Assembly (NCBI GenBank): GCA_963665155.2
Contig: OY761986.2
Location: 372,001-436,000, forward strand
DNA: 64,000 bases
DNA from: UBA1141 sp963665155
GTDB taxonomy: Bacteria; Chloroflexota; Dehalococcoidia; Lucifugimonadales; UBA3495
Direction of reading: 5' to 3'
Shown: positions 35,424 through 44,105 of the stretch, one piece after another
Layout of the letters: each line of letters begins with the position of its first letter
Position numbering within the stretch: the first letter of the stretch is position 1
Made by a program: the position numbers and the translations under genes
The notes under the pieces: model-generated
The model's input: only the letters and a program-made list of their open reading frames with translations
What the model was told of the DNA's origin: nothing
The model's database searches: none

Positions 35424-35865
35424 TAGAATTCAGCTTCACAAGCGTTTTCTCAGTCTCGCCGAGTAAACACCTTCGTCCTTAAAAACTGTGCCTATGACTG
35501 CGCCTATGATAATGGAGACAACCCTAACTTATGGTTCAATCGATATTGTGCTGGCGTGATTATGCTGGCGTGATTATAGTGGATGATAGTAATGGTATCT
35601 CCAAGCTCGGCTCGAATGTTGGCGGTCGACGACGCTAATAGGCTTAGTTTTATTATTCTTGACAACCTTGCCAGCCCGGATTAAAGTAGTCTGCGCCGTG
35701 CGTGGAACCGGTAAAGGTTTGTGGTATTCTGAGCCTATGGCAAGCCGTGAGTCCGGCCCGCCACCGGCCCCATGCTTTAACAATCTAACAGCCCGTCCGA
35801 GGCGTCAATTCGACTTAAGCAACTTCAATCCGAGCCGGAACCTCCCATGGCCTTAACATGCAGGT
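35424..35865. other. Intergenic stretch between divergent units
   Basis: About 440 bases without a recognisable gene. A 14-base unit (TGCTGGCGTGATTA) occurs twice in tandem at 35549-35576. Two frames of 65-69 codons lack motifs and one overlaps the riboswitch region; I do not call them. A promoter for the B12-riboswitch transcript must lie here, but no strong box pair stands out. Confidence 0.5.
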
Positions 35866-36030
35866 TAGCCTCGATTTAGTGGTTAAAGGGGGAAGGCGGT
35901 GAGAATCCGCTGCGGTTGCGCCACTGTGTGTCGGGTAAGCTATACGTGGACTCAAGTTCTCACCTCAAGGTTGGGATTCTAGAGACCACTGAAGGTTATA
36001 CCCGCAAGCCAGGAGACCCGCCCGGGACGG
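35866..36030 (+). promoter_or_regulatory. Cobalamin riboswitch 1
   Basis: The conserved core is visible: GGGGGAAGGCGGTGAGAATC, then CGCTGCGGTTGCGCCACTGTG, and the B12 box AAGCCAGGAGACCCGCC at 36006-36022. Exact ends are estimates. An intrinsic terminator follows about 90 bases later, so control is probably by premature termination when adenosylcobalamin is abundant. The genes downstream (cbiE, cobN) are cobalamin-synthesis genes, consistent with this ligand. Confidence 0.92.
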
Positions 36031-36119
36031 TTGAACTCTACTCTGCGCCAAACAGATTAGTTCTCTACGGCGTTGCTGCTTTTGTAATGAACAAGATTTA
36101 CGATCGAAGGCGAGCCGTT

Positions 36120-36157
36120 AGCCTCTGGTTCGAGTAGAGCTGGAGGCTTTTTCTTTA
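36120..36157 (+). terminator. Intrinsic terminator after cobalamin riboswitch 1
   Basis: AGCCTC (36120-36125) pairs with GAGGCT (36143-36148), followed by a T-rich run (TTTTTCTTT). It lies between the B12 box and cbiE and is the likely expression platform. Confidence 0.75.
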
Positions 36158-36330
36158 TGGTGAGTGATTAGGTACCTGGTACCGAAGACGCCTGATATGA
36201 GATCATTAGGTTAATCGGCGAAAATTTCGCCGGAAAACCGGAATAATTAAAAAACAAGCTCTTTTATCGGAGCTTTTAAGGATTGAAGTGGTTCGCATAA
36301 CAGAGGATATCGCGCAATGGTGGACCCGTT

Positions 36331-37044
36331 ATGAGTACTGAAAGCGGGTCAGCTCAGGTGACCGTGGTCGCGGTCGGCCCTGGTGACTTTCGGATGCTCA
36401 CTGGAAGAGGCAAAGAGGTTTTGGAACAGGCCGATGTCGTGGCTGGATTCAAAACCGTACTCGATGTAGTGGCGCCGTTGCTGAAGAATGCCGAGTTGTG
36501 CCCCATGAGCTACCGTGACCAGGAAGACGTGTTGGAATATGCGGTGGGCGAAGCTCGGAAGGGGCGCAGTTGTGTGGTGTGCTGCTGGGGCGACCTGAAT
36601 GTTTCCGCACGAGAGCTTCTGGCTAGGGTAAGAAAACGGGCTGAAATAATAGAGTTGGTCCCCGGCATAAGTTCGATCCAAGTGGCCTGTGCCCGTGCGG
36701 GTATTTTCCTTGAGGACTCTTTGTTCATCACCCTCCATAAACGCCAGGAAATCGAAGGCGATTTGGACGAACTGGCTTACTACTTAAAGGAGGACCGCAG
36801 GCACATCATTTTGCTGCCAAGGCCCTTTGACCTGATGCCGCCAGGCATCGCCTCTCACCTGGTGGAGATGGGTATCCCAGAGGAGCGTCCATTGATTGTC
36901 TTCCAGCGCCTCACCCTAGAGGGTGAGAAGCGATGGGAAGGCACTTTGCGGGAATGCGCCGACTCTAAAGAGGAATTTAGCGACCTGACGATAATGCTGT
37001 TCCCCAAGAGAGACAGCGACATTGACCCCGGGCAAGGGGTGTAG
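36331..37044 (+). CDS. cbiE: Precorrin-6Y methylase, CbiE-type subunit
   Basis: A 237-residue tetrapyrrole methylase. VTVVAVGPGDFRMLTGRGKE at the N-terminus is the SAM-binding start of the family, followed by ADVVAGFKTVLDVV, and VPGISSIQVACARAGIFLED is typical of the CbiE/CobL N-terminal half. CbiE methylates C5 (with C15 by partner activity) of the corrin precursor. The CbiT half, often fused (CobL) or adjacent, is not present here, so it must be elsewhere or missing. It is the first gene after riboswitch 1 and ends three bases before the cobN start. Assignment among tetrapyrrole methylases is by similarity pattern only. Confidence 0.8.
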   Translation: MSTESGSAQVTVVAVGPGDFRMLTGRGKEVLEQADVVAGFKTVLDVVAPLLKNAELCPMSYRDQEDVLEYAVGEARKGRSCVVCCWGDLNVSARELLARVRKRAEIIELVPGISSIQVACARAGIFLEDSLFITLHKRQEIEGDLDELAYYLKEDRRHIILLPRPFDLMPPGIASHLVEMGIPEERPLIVFQRLTLEGEKRWEGTLRECADSKEEFSDLTIMLFPKRDSDIDPGQGV

Positions 37045-37047
37045 CTA

Positions 37048-40000
37048 TTGTCTGAACAGAGTGATTCGCAGGCTCAACCGGAACAGGCTGACCCGGAACA
37101 GGCTGACTCGGAACAGGCTGACTCGGAACAGGCTCAACCGGAACAGGCTCAACCGGAAAAGTCGATAATTTTTGTCACCACCGCCGACACCGACTTGCTT
37201 ACGGCCGACCGAGCGTTGACCGGAATTTCTTACTCCGACTTCCCGCTGGTCAAGGCCTTCAGCCCTTCCAAACTGGATACACCCGAAGCTCAAGCCGAAC
37301 TGTTGGAAGCGGTTGCCAGCGCCGGGGCGGTTGTGTTGCGGCTGTTGGGTGGGAAGCGCGCCATGCCCGATGCTTTTGACCGGCTGGTGCAATTGTGTCA
37401 TTCCATTGGGGTGCCCTTGGTGGCCTGTCCTGGGCACCAAGAGTGGGACGAGGACTTGGTCTCCGCATGCTCGGTCTCGGTGGCTGAGGTGGATACAGTC
37501 TTCGCCTACTTGATGCGGGGCGGGGTGGCCAACATACGAAACCTCTTCGTTTTTCTCAGCGATTCCTACTGCGGCAGCAATTACGGGGCGGAAGCCCCTG
37601 CCCCTGCGCCGTGGGAAGGAATCTACCATCCCGATGTAGGCGAAAGCTTTGACGCCGATGCTTTTACTCTCGATAGGTTCTCCGCCGGGAAACCGGCGAT
37701 AGGCTTGCTTTTCTACCGGGCCCACTGGATGAGCGGAAACCTGCAGGTAGTTGATTCGGTGATCCGCAGATTGGAGGAATTGGGCGCCGACGTGCTGCCC
37801 ATATTCTCTTTTAGCCTCAAGCACAACCCTGCGGAAGAGTATGGCGAAGACGAAACAGATGGGAAAGACGGACCAACCAGAGCGCTTTCACGTTATCTGT
37901 CCCGGCCCGACGGCTCGGCCAGAGTGCACTGCGTAGTAAATACCATGGGCATGTCCATGGGCGATCTGAGCAAAGAGGGGACTACCATCTCTTCCGGATG
38001 GTCGGTGGACTACCTGGATCAGCTAAACATACCGGTGATTCAGGCCATAATGAGCACTGGGACCGAACAGCAATGGCTGGACAGTTCCTTGGGCTTGGGT
38101 CCAATCGACACTGCGATGAGCGTTGCCCTGCCGGAGTTCGACGGTCGCATTATAACGGTACCCATCTCCTTTAAAGAGGAAAGCGAGTTACACCAGTCGG
38201 GTCGTATGTTAGGCCGTCTTCAGCGGTATGTGCCTAGGCCGGATAGGGTGGACCATGTGGCCCGCTTGGCCGTGAAGTGGGCCAGGTTGCGGCTGACGCC
38301 CAATCACGATAAGAAAATAGCGATAATTCTTAGCAACTATCCGACCAAAGACGCTCGAATAGGCAATGCGGTAGGCCTGGATACACCCGCCTCCGTGGTG
38401 CGCATCCTGCATGCGTTGAGGGATGCGGGCTACCAAGTGTCGGACATCCCGGAAGACGGCGACGAGTTGGTCCACAGAATAATCGAAAGATGCAGCAACG
38501 ACCTAGACTCCCTGACCGAACAGCAGCTCCGCTTGGCGGTGGGACACGTTAGCAGTCAGCAGTACGCTGATTGGTACCAAAGCTTTCCAGAGAAAGTTAG
38601 GCAGCAATTATTGGAAAGTTGGGGCGAGCCCCCTGGGCAGGTATACCGGAGCAACGGTTCATTGGCCGTGGCGGGCATCGACTTGGGCAATGTATTCGTG
38701 GGACTACAACCGCCAAGAGGCTTCGGCCAAAACCCAATCGCCGTCTATCATAGCCCCGACCTGACTCCTACCCACCACTACATCGCCTACTACCGTTGGA
38801 TTCGCGACGTGTTTCAAGCCGACGCAATGATCCACGTAGGCAAGCATGGGACGTTGGAATGGTTGCCCGGCAAAGGCATCGGCCTTTCGGAAGAATGCTA
38901 CCCCGAGTTGGCCCTCCAGGACATGCCCCTGTTTTACCCATTCATTATTAACAATCCCGGAGAGGGCGCTCAAGCCAAGAGGCGGGCTCACGCCACAATA
39001 ATCGACCACCTTATCCCAGCAATGACTACAGCTGACAGCTACGGGGACATTGCCCGGCTGGAGCAGTTACTGGACGAGCATTACCAGTGCCAAACTTTGG
39101 ACCCGGCAAAACTGCCCATCCTGGAAGCCCAAATCTGGGAGTTGTGTGAGCAGGCGGAGCTAAACCGTGACCTGGGTGTGGATATCCAACCGGACGACTT
39201 TGCCGAATTTATTTTGCACATTGACGGCTATCTTTGCGAGATCAAAGACGCCCAGATCAGGGACGGACTGCACACACTGGGAGAGGTTCCCCAGGACGAG
39301 CAGCTAATCGGCCTGCTCTGCGCCCTTAGCCGTTTGGATAGCGACGGTGTGCCCAGCCTGCGTCGGTCCGTGGCCGAGGCTTTGGGTTTTGACTACGCTG
39401 GTCTATTAGAGGAACCAGGGAGCCCTGTTACCGGATTGGTACCGGAGCCGTTGATCAACATCGATACCGAATCCGCAGTGTGGACCAATGGTGACGTTAT
39501 TGAACGACTGGAACTTTTGTGCCGCCAAGCCTACCGAGAACTGGACGCTGTAGACTTCAATCCAGAGCAGGCTCCCGCAGTGGTCAGCCAACTCTTGGGC
39601 CGCCGGGATACCCAAACGGAGAGTGTTCTCAGACACGCAGCAAAGACCATATATCCTGCGCTGATCCGCACCAGCGATGAAATAGGCAACCTGATTCGAG
39701 GGTTGGACGGTTTCTTCGTTCCCGCTGGCCCCAGCGGCGCTCCCACTCGGGGCATGGCCAATGTGTTGCCTACAGGAAGGAATTTTTACTCCGTCGATCC
39801 CAAGACGATTCCATCCCAGGCCGCCTGGGAGATGGGCGCAGGGTTGGCCCAAGCATTGCTGGACAAGTACCTGGATGAAGAGGGCGCCTACCCTGAAATG
39901 GTGGGTTTGGTGGTTTGGGGTACCTCGGCCATGCGTACTCATGGGGACGACATCGCCCAAATACTCCACCTGCTCGGCGTTCGACCGGTGTGGCAGGAAG

Positions 40001-41046
40001 AAAGCCGCCGGGTTACCGGCTTAGAGGTCATCCCGTTGAAGGAGTTGGGCCGGCCCCGTATCGACGTAACCGTGCGCATTAGCGGTTTCTTCCGTGACGC
40101 CTTCCCAAATCTAATCGATCTGCTGGACCAAGCTGTACAGTTGGTCGCCCACTTGGACGAGTCTTCCGAAGACAACATGATCGTCAAGCATCTGAAAGAG
40201 GATCTTGATAAGAAGGCCGAGCAAGATCAAGGACCGGAATCCGGGGACCAAGCGAATGTCGAGTCGGGAGGGGGAGACGAAGACACCACCAAAGCGCCAT
40301 TGTACCGAATCTTCGGCAGCAAGCCCGGCAGCTACGGCGCTGGAATTTTACAAGCACTGGACGAACGCAACTGGGACACCGTGCAAGACCTTGCCGAGGT
40401 TTACGCCGCCTGGGGGGGCTACGCATACACCAGCCAGGAACACGGTGTCAGCGCCCGCCAGGAGTTCCGCAAGCGTTTTGGCCAGATCGTGGTTGCCGCC
40501 AAAAACCAGGATAACCGGGAACACGACATTTTTGATAGCGACGATTACATGCAGTACCACGGAGGCATGATCGCCACGGTCAGGGCGCTCACCGGGCAGA
40601 ACCCCCGCCAGTTTATCGGTGACAGTTCCGACCCATCACGCCCCAGGCAAAGAGACCTTCAAGACGAAGCCAGAAGGGTGTTCCGCAGCCGTGTGGTGAA
40701 CCCCAAGTGGATAGACTCAATGAAGCGCCACGGGTATAAAGGCGCTTTCGAGCTGGCGGCCACGGTGGACTATATGTTCGGCTACGACGCCACGGCTCAG
40801 GTAATCGACGATTGGATGTACCGGGACGTTACAGAAAGTTACGTATTCGACCCCGAGACTCAGCAGTTCTTCAAGGACAGCAACCCTTGGGCTCTGAAAG
40901 GCATTGTTGAAAGGCTGTTGGAGGCGATCCAGAGAGGCTTGTGGGAGTCTCCACCCGAGGATATGCAGCAAAGGCTTCAGGACTTGTATCTGGAACTGGA
41001 GGCTGACCTGGAAGCCAGGCAGGAAACCAGCAGCCACCCGGCTTAG
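37048..41046 (+). CDS. cobN: Cobaltochelatase large subunit, CobN/ChlH family
   Basis: A 1332-residue member of the CobN/BchH/ChlH family, the corrin- or porphyrin-binding subunit of ATP-dependent metal chelatases. The family signature HVGKHGTLEWLPGKGIGL lies near residue 594, followed by FIINNPGEGAQAKRRAHA, and the C-terminal block has SDDYMQYHGGMIATVRALTG and NPKWIDSMKRHGYKGAFELA. The length suits CobN (about 1250-1350). Context with cbiE and a B12 riboswitch favours cobalt rather than magnesium. Residues 5-35 form a repetitive Glu-Gln-Ala-rich leader encoded by a tandem DNA repeat, and a charged linker precedes the last domain near 1060. The start is TTG, three bases after the cbiE stop. 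Confidence 0.9.
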   Translation: MSEQSDSQAQPEQADPEQADSEQADSEQAQPEQAQPEKSIIFVTTADTDLLTADRALTGISYSDFPLVKAFSPSKLDTPEAQAELLEAVASAGAVVLRLLGGKRAMPDAFDRLVQLCHSIGVPLVACPGHQEWDEDLVSACSVSVAEVDTVFAYLMRGGVANIRNLFVFLSDSYCGSNYGAEAPAPAPWEGIYHPDVGESFDADAFTLDRFSAGKPAIGLLFYRAHWMSGNLQVVDSVIRRLEELGADVLPIFSFSLKHNPAEEYGEDETDGKDGPTRALSRYLSRPDGSARVHCVVNTMGMSMGDLSKEGTTISSGWSVDYLDQLNIPVIQAIMSTGTEQQWLDSSLGLGPIDTAMSVALPEFDGRIITVPISFKEESELHQSGRMLGRLQRYVPRPDRVDHVARLAVKWARLRLTPNHDKKIAIILSNYPTKDARIGNAVGLDTPASVVRILHALRDAGYQVSDIPEDGDELVHRIIERCSNDLDSLTEQQLRLAVGHVSSQQYADWYQSFPEKVRQQLLESWGEPPGQVYRSNGSLAVAGIDLGNVFVGLQPPRGFGQNPIAVYHSPDLTPTHHYIAYYRWIRDVFQADAMIHVGKHGTLEWLPGKGIGLSEECYPELALQDMPLFYPFIINNPGEGAQAKRRAHATIIDHLIPAMTTADSYGDIARLEQLLDEHYQCQTLDPAKLPILEAQIWELCEQAELNRDLGVDIQPDDFAEFILHIDGYLCEIKDAQIRDGLHTLGEVPQDEQLIGLLCALSRLDSDGVPSLRRSVAEALGFDYAGLLEEPGSPVTGLVPEPLINIDTESAVWTNGDVIERLELLCRQAYRELDAVDFNPEQAPAVVSQLLGRRDTQTESVLRHAAKTIYPALIRTSDEIGNLIRGLDGFFVPAGPSGAPTRGMANVLPTGRNFYSVDPKTIPSQAAWEMGAGLAQALLDKYLDEEGAYPEMVGLVVWGTSAMRTHGDDIAQILHLLGVRPVWQEESRRVTGLEVIPLKELGRPRIDVTVRISGFFRDAFPNLIDLLDQAVQLVAHLDESSEDNMIVKHLKEDLDKKAEQDQGPESGDQANVESGGGDEDTTKAPLYRIFGSKPGSYGAGILQALDERNWDTVQDLAEVYAAWGGYAYTSQEHGVSARQEFRKRFGQIVVAAKNQDNREHDIFDSDDYMQYHGGMIATVRALTGQNPRQFIGDSSDPSRPRQRDLQDEARRVFRSRVVNPKWIDSMKRHGYKGAFELAATVDYMFGYDATAQVIDDWMYRDVTESYVFDPETQQFFKDSNPWALKGIVERLLEAIQRGLWESPPEDMQQRLQDLYLELEADLEARQETSSHPA
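37066..37155 (+). repeat. 15-base tandem repeat in the cobN leader
   Basis: Five full in-frame units of the form GAACAGGCTSANYCG run from 37081 to 37155, preceded by one degenerate unit from 37066. Two variants alternate (ending GACTCG or CAACCG). They encode Glu-Gln-Ala-(Asp/Gln)-(Ser/Pro) repeats and should be prone to copy-number change. Confidence 0.9.
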
Positions 41047-41108
41047 TAACCCGCCGTAATGTTGTTTCAAACTGGAGTGATTCATCTTAGGAATATTTGA
41101 TTACCAGC

Positions 41109-41260
41109 CTAGTATTACAACGACGATCACAAAAAAGGGGCCTTGAGCACCTCTTCATGGCTGTTAGGCGCGTGGGCTGACAGCTTTGTGGTCTTGCGTT
41201 CCGCGAAGCGATTTCTGCCCCAAAACTGACCAATTTGAGAAAGCGTCGTTGTAATACTAG
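41109..41260. mobile_element. Short inverted-repeat element, MITE-like
   Basis: A perfect 17-base inverted repeat, CTAGTATTACAACGACG at 41109-41125 and its complement at 41244-41260, bounds 118 bases without coding capacity. If the outer CTAG on each side is a four-base target duplication, the element is 144 bases with 13-base termini; CTAG fits the YTAR targets known for IS5-type elements. It lies between cobN and the IS1182-family copy. Confidence 0.55.
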
Positions 41261-41276
41261 AACTCCGGCCGAAAAG

Positions 41277-43129
41277 TACCCTGACCTAGGCTGTCCCGAT
41301 ATACTGGGCAAGAGATTTAATAAATGGGTGTGGGAGGTTGAGGATGCTGGGAGTACGGTCGGCGCAACGAGGGCTGCTGGAAGCGGATCACCTGTACCTG
41401 GACTATGTGGGCCGGGGCTCCTTCTATGGCTTCCTGGCCTCCCTGCGGGGACAGCTATTTCGAGACGAAGAGTTCGCCGAGCTATATTGCCCAGACAATG
41501 GCCGCGATAGCGTGCCCCCAAGTCTGGTGGCCACTGCGCTGTTGTTGCAAGCCTACGACAAAGTCAGCGACGCCGAAGCCAAACAGCGGGCGGATTTTGA
41601 TATCCGGTGGAAGGTGGCGTTGGGGATTGAGGTGGAGGACCGGCCCTTTGCCAAGAGCACGCTGCAGCTGTTTCGAGCCCAGCTGATCCTCCACGACCGG
41701 GTGCGGGCCGTCTTTCAGCGCAGCCTCCAATTCGCCCGGCAGACCGGATACCTGAAAGGACGCCGGATGAAGGTGGCGGTAGACACCACCTACATTCTGG
41801 GCCGAGGGGCGGACAAGGACACCTACAACTTGCTGGCCGACGGCATAGTCCAGGTAGTGCGGGCGCTTTCGGACCTGGATGGGACGCGGCCCGAGGAATG
41901 GGCCTTGAGACACGGTCTGGAACTCTACTTTGGCTCCAGTGTGAAGGGAGAGGCAGAGATTGACTGGGACAACCAGAAAGAGCGGCAAGCCTTACTGCAG
42001 AAGATAGTAGCCGATGCCGACCTGGTGTTGGAGCTGGCCCGTCAGGTCCAGGGTCAGTTCCCCGAGGAGAGCCCCCAGCGCCAGGGTATAGTGGAAGCGG
42101 CGGAGTTGCTGGGGCAACTGTTACTGCAGGATGTGGAACGCCAGGAGGATGGCCCAGCCCTGAAGGATGGGGTAAGCCGGGACCGCATCCCTTCGGTACA
42201 CGACCCGGAGATGCGCCACGGCCGTAAAAGCAGCAGCAAACGCTTCGACGGACATAAGGCTGCGGTGGTGGTGGATACCGATTCCCAACTGGTGACCGCG
42301 GTAGACATCCTGCCCGGCAATGCCGGTGACAACACTGGAGTCCTGGAACTGGTGGAGCAGAGTGAGGAGAACACGGGCATAGCGGTGGAGGAGACTATCG
42401 GGGATGCGGCCTATGGGGATGGCGGGACGCGGCAGGCCTTTGCCGATGCTGGTCGGACTCTAATAGCCAAGGTGCCGGGTCGCCCTAATAAGGCCTGCTT
42501 CCCCAAGGAGGACTTCCAGATCGACTTGGAGGCAGGAACCTGCACCTGCCCAGCCGGTAATGTTACCCACACCCTGCGGACCTTCGGCACCCGGACCAAC
42601 CGGTTGGGTCGGACCTACCTGGCCCGGAGTTTCCAATTCGACCCGGCGGTCTGCGGCGTATGCCCCCTGCGGTCCCAGTGCGTGGCGGCGCGGTACGGGG
42701 CGGGACGCACCGTAGCCCTGCATCCCCAAGAGGCGCTCTTGCAACAAGCCCGGGACTTCCAGCGGAGTGAGGGCTTTGCTGAATACCGTAGGCTGCGCCA
42801 GGCGGCCGAGCATCGCCTGGCGCGGCTGGCGCAACTGGGGGTCCGCCAATCTCGCTACTTCGGCCGAGCCAAGACCCGATTCCAACTACTCATGGCGGCC
42901 ACGGTGGCCAACCTGACCCTGGTGGCTACCAAGATGGGGATGATATCTCCGGCTCCAGGCTCCTCTCACGATAAACCGGACCAGCAAGCCCCAGGGTCGC
43001 CCATCGTTACTACCCAATTCATATTGGCCGCAGCCAACTGGGTCACTCTTAGCCTCAGACTTACAGTCCACTGGTTATCCTCCACGCCATCCCGTCACAG
43101 CAGGGCTTTTCAGCCGGGTTTCTAGGGTA
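41277..43129 (+). mobile_element. IS1182-family insertion sequence
   Basis: The boundaries are proposed from an imperfect terminal inverted repeat: TACCCTGACCTAGGCTG at 41277 and, read from the other end, TACCCTAGAAACCCGGCTG finishing at 43129. A five-base GAAAA lies at 41271-41275 and again at 43130-43134, a possible target duplication, though one extra G sits between the left copy and the repeat. The size of about 1.85 kb suits the family. It carries one intact transposase. Confidence 0.6.
41344..43125 (+). CDS. IS1182-family transposase
   Basis: A 593-residue DDE transposase with the family's N-terminal domain (FRDEEFAELYCPDNGRDSVP, then PSLVATALLLQAYDKVSDAE) and the catalytic domain with Asp in MKVAVDTTYILGRGADKDT, VVVDTDSQLVTAVDILPGNA and GDAAYGDGGTRQAFADAG. 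A C-terminal Cys cluster (CGVCPLRSQC) and the RFDGHK-type region precede the end. It appears full length without frameshift. The start is taken at the ATG with GGGAGG six bases upstream; TTG two codons earlier is an alternative. The stop lies inside the right terminal repeat. Confidence 0.92.
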   Translation: MLGVRSAQRGLLEADHLYLDYVGRGSFYGFLASLRGQLFRDEEFAELYCPDNGRDSVPPSLVATALLLQAYDKVSDAEAKQRADFDIRWKVALGIEVEDRPFAKSTLQLFRAQLILHDRVRAVFQRSLQFARQTGYLKGRRMKVAVDTTYILGRGADKDTYNLLADGIVQVVRALSDLDGTRPEEWALRHGLELYFGSSVKGEAEIDWDNQKERQALLQKIVADADLVLELARQVQGQFPEESPQRQGIVEAAELLGQLLLQDVERQEDGPALKDGVSRDRIPSVHDPEMRHGRKSSSKRFDGHKAAVVVDTDSQLVTAVDILPGNAGDNTGVLELVEQSEENTGIAVEETIGDAAYGDGGTRQAFADAGRTLIAKVPGRPNKACFPKEDFQIDLEAGTCTCPAGNVTHTLRTFGTRTNRLGRTYLARSFQFDPAVCGVCPLRSQCVAARYGAGRTVALHPQEALLQQARDFQRSEGFAEYRRLRQAAEHRLARLAQLGVRQSRYFGRAKTRFQLLMAATVANLTLVATKMGMISPAPGSSHDKPDQQAPGSPIVTTQFILAAANWVTLSLRLTVHWLSSTPSRHSRAFQPGF

Positions 43130-43183
43130 GAAAACATTAGCGGGTGAGGAGTAGAATTCCTGGAAGGATGCGTGACATTCAAT

Positions 43184-43227
43184 AGTTAAATCCGGCCAGG
43201 ACCTCAGTTAAAACCGGCCAGGACCTC
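43184..43227 (+). repeat. 22-base tandem duplication
   Basis: AGTTAAATCCGGCCAGGACC and the two bases CT..C that follow (43184-43205) are repeated directly at 43206-43227 with a single T to A difference. It lies between the insertion sequence and the ChuX-like gene, and could be a protein-binding site or simple slippage product. Confidence 0.8.
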
Positions 43228-43270
43228 TTGGCCGTGCGGGTTAGCTAGAGAGTAGAGAAGGAGAAGAAAC

Positions 43271-43702
43271 GTGGAAGTTGCATTGGAACTCCTCCAACGC
43301 TTGGCCCAAAACGACAAAATGATGTGGGTAGTTGGCGGCACGGGAATTGTCAGCGAGAATGACTCCAAAGGCATCAAGGAGCCGGAGGTCAGCGGCGATT
43401 ACATCACCATGGAAGCAGACAACTGGCACTTTCATTTAGGAGTGAAAAGCATAACAGCCATCCAGTTTGTCGAGGCTGAAAGCCACGGCGACCTAATGTC
43501 CTACTACGTCCGGTTCTCCAATGACGGTGATGGCAGGGAAGAAACGCTGGTGCGGAGCTATTTCCCGAACCCTTATTTAGGCGAAGATTTCGAGCGCACC
43601 GAGTTGCAGCCGGAAAAACTGGCGGCTTTTGAAAAAATGCGGGATGAATACGTGGGCCGGGAAGGCATCGTTTTCGTCAAAAGGCCCAAGCAAACCAGCT
43701 AG
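43271..43702 (+). CDS. Conserved hypothetical protein, possibly ChuX/HutX-like
   Basis: A 143-residue soluble protein with no signal peptide. The middle (SGDYITMEADNWHFHLGVKS, then ITAIQFVEAESHGDLMSYYV) and the following strand-rich part resemble in layout the heme-utilisation carrier fold of ChuX/HutX/HmuS half-domains, but this is a weak pattern judgement. The start is GTG with AAGGAG seven bases upstream, a strong signal that decides it. It stands between the IS copy and cobalamin riboswitch 2, so before the insertion it may have been the third gene of the cbiE-cobN unit. A role in handling a tetrapyrrole or metal is plausible, not shown. Confidence 0.6.
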   Translation: MEVALELLQRLAQNDKMMWVVGGTGIVSENDSKGIKEPEVSGDYITMEADNWHFHLGVKSITAIQFVEAESHGDLMSYYVRFSNDGDGREETLVRSYFPNPYLGEDFERTELQPEKLAAFEKMRDEYVGREGIVFVKRPKQTS

Positions 43703-43797
43703 GTGGATTCGGAAACCGACTAATCCTAGCATTAACACCGGACTTTTCGCCCGACAATAACGACGGACTTAAAAAAACGGACTTTAAAAACAGAAGA

Positions 43798-43992
43798 TAG
43801 CCTGATGGTGGTCCCGATTTTATCGAGACTGAAAAGGGAAGCCGGTGCGAGTCCGGCGTGGTCCCGCCACTGTAACTGGTGAGCCATCTCCCATTCCGCC
43901 GACAGCGGAGGCACTGGCCTGATAAATCGGGCCGGGAAGGCCGGGAGGATGGATGCAGCCAGAAGCCAGGAAACCTGCCTCAGGCTTGGATT
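43798..43992 (+). promoter_or_regulatory. Cobalamin riboswitch 2
   Basis: Core elements: AAAAGGGAAGCCGGTGCGAG, TCCGGCGTGGTCCCGCCACT then GTAA, and the B12 box AGAAGCCAGGAAACCTGCC at 43961-43979. Exact ends are estimates. A strong terminator follows within 60 bases. It governs the ABC-importer, FhuF-like and chelatase genes, making corrinoid or cobalt the likely theme of that operon. Confidence 0.95.
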
Positions 43993-44035
43993 AATACACT
44001 TCGAGGAAGGAGGTATGAATCGAAAGATTAGTTAC

Positions 44036-44062
44036 GCCTGGCCTTCTGGCCAGGCTTTTTTT
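44036..44062 (+). terminator. Intrinsic terminator after cobalamin riboswitch 2
   Basis: A perfect eight-base stem GCCTGGCC (44036-44043) and GGCCAGGC (44048-44055) with a TTCT loop is followed by seven T. It stands 43 bases before the lipoprotein gene, as expected for an off-switch expression platform. Confidence 0.92.
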
Positions 44063-44105
44063 GTGCGACTCAATAATTACCAAAGAGACATTAGGAGATA
44101 GAGAT

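Noticed and set aside
37045..37824. Minus-strand frame with LFRLSLFRVSL repeats
   Set aside because: The repeat is the antisense of the cobN leader tandem repeat; cobN is certain on the other strand.
44015..44101. A 28-codon leader peptide across the riboswitch terminator
   Set aside because: Its AAGGAGG is only one base from the ATG, too close to work, and the sequence is explained as the riboswitch expression platform.
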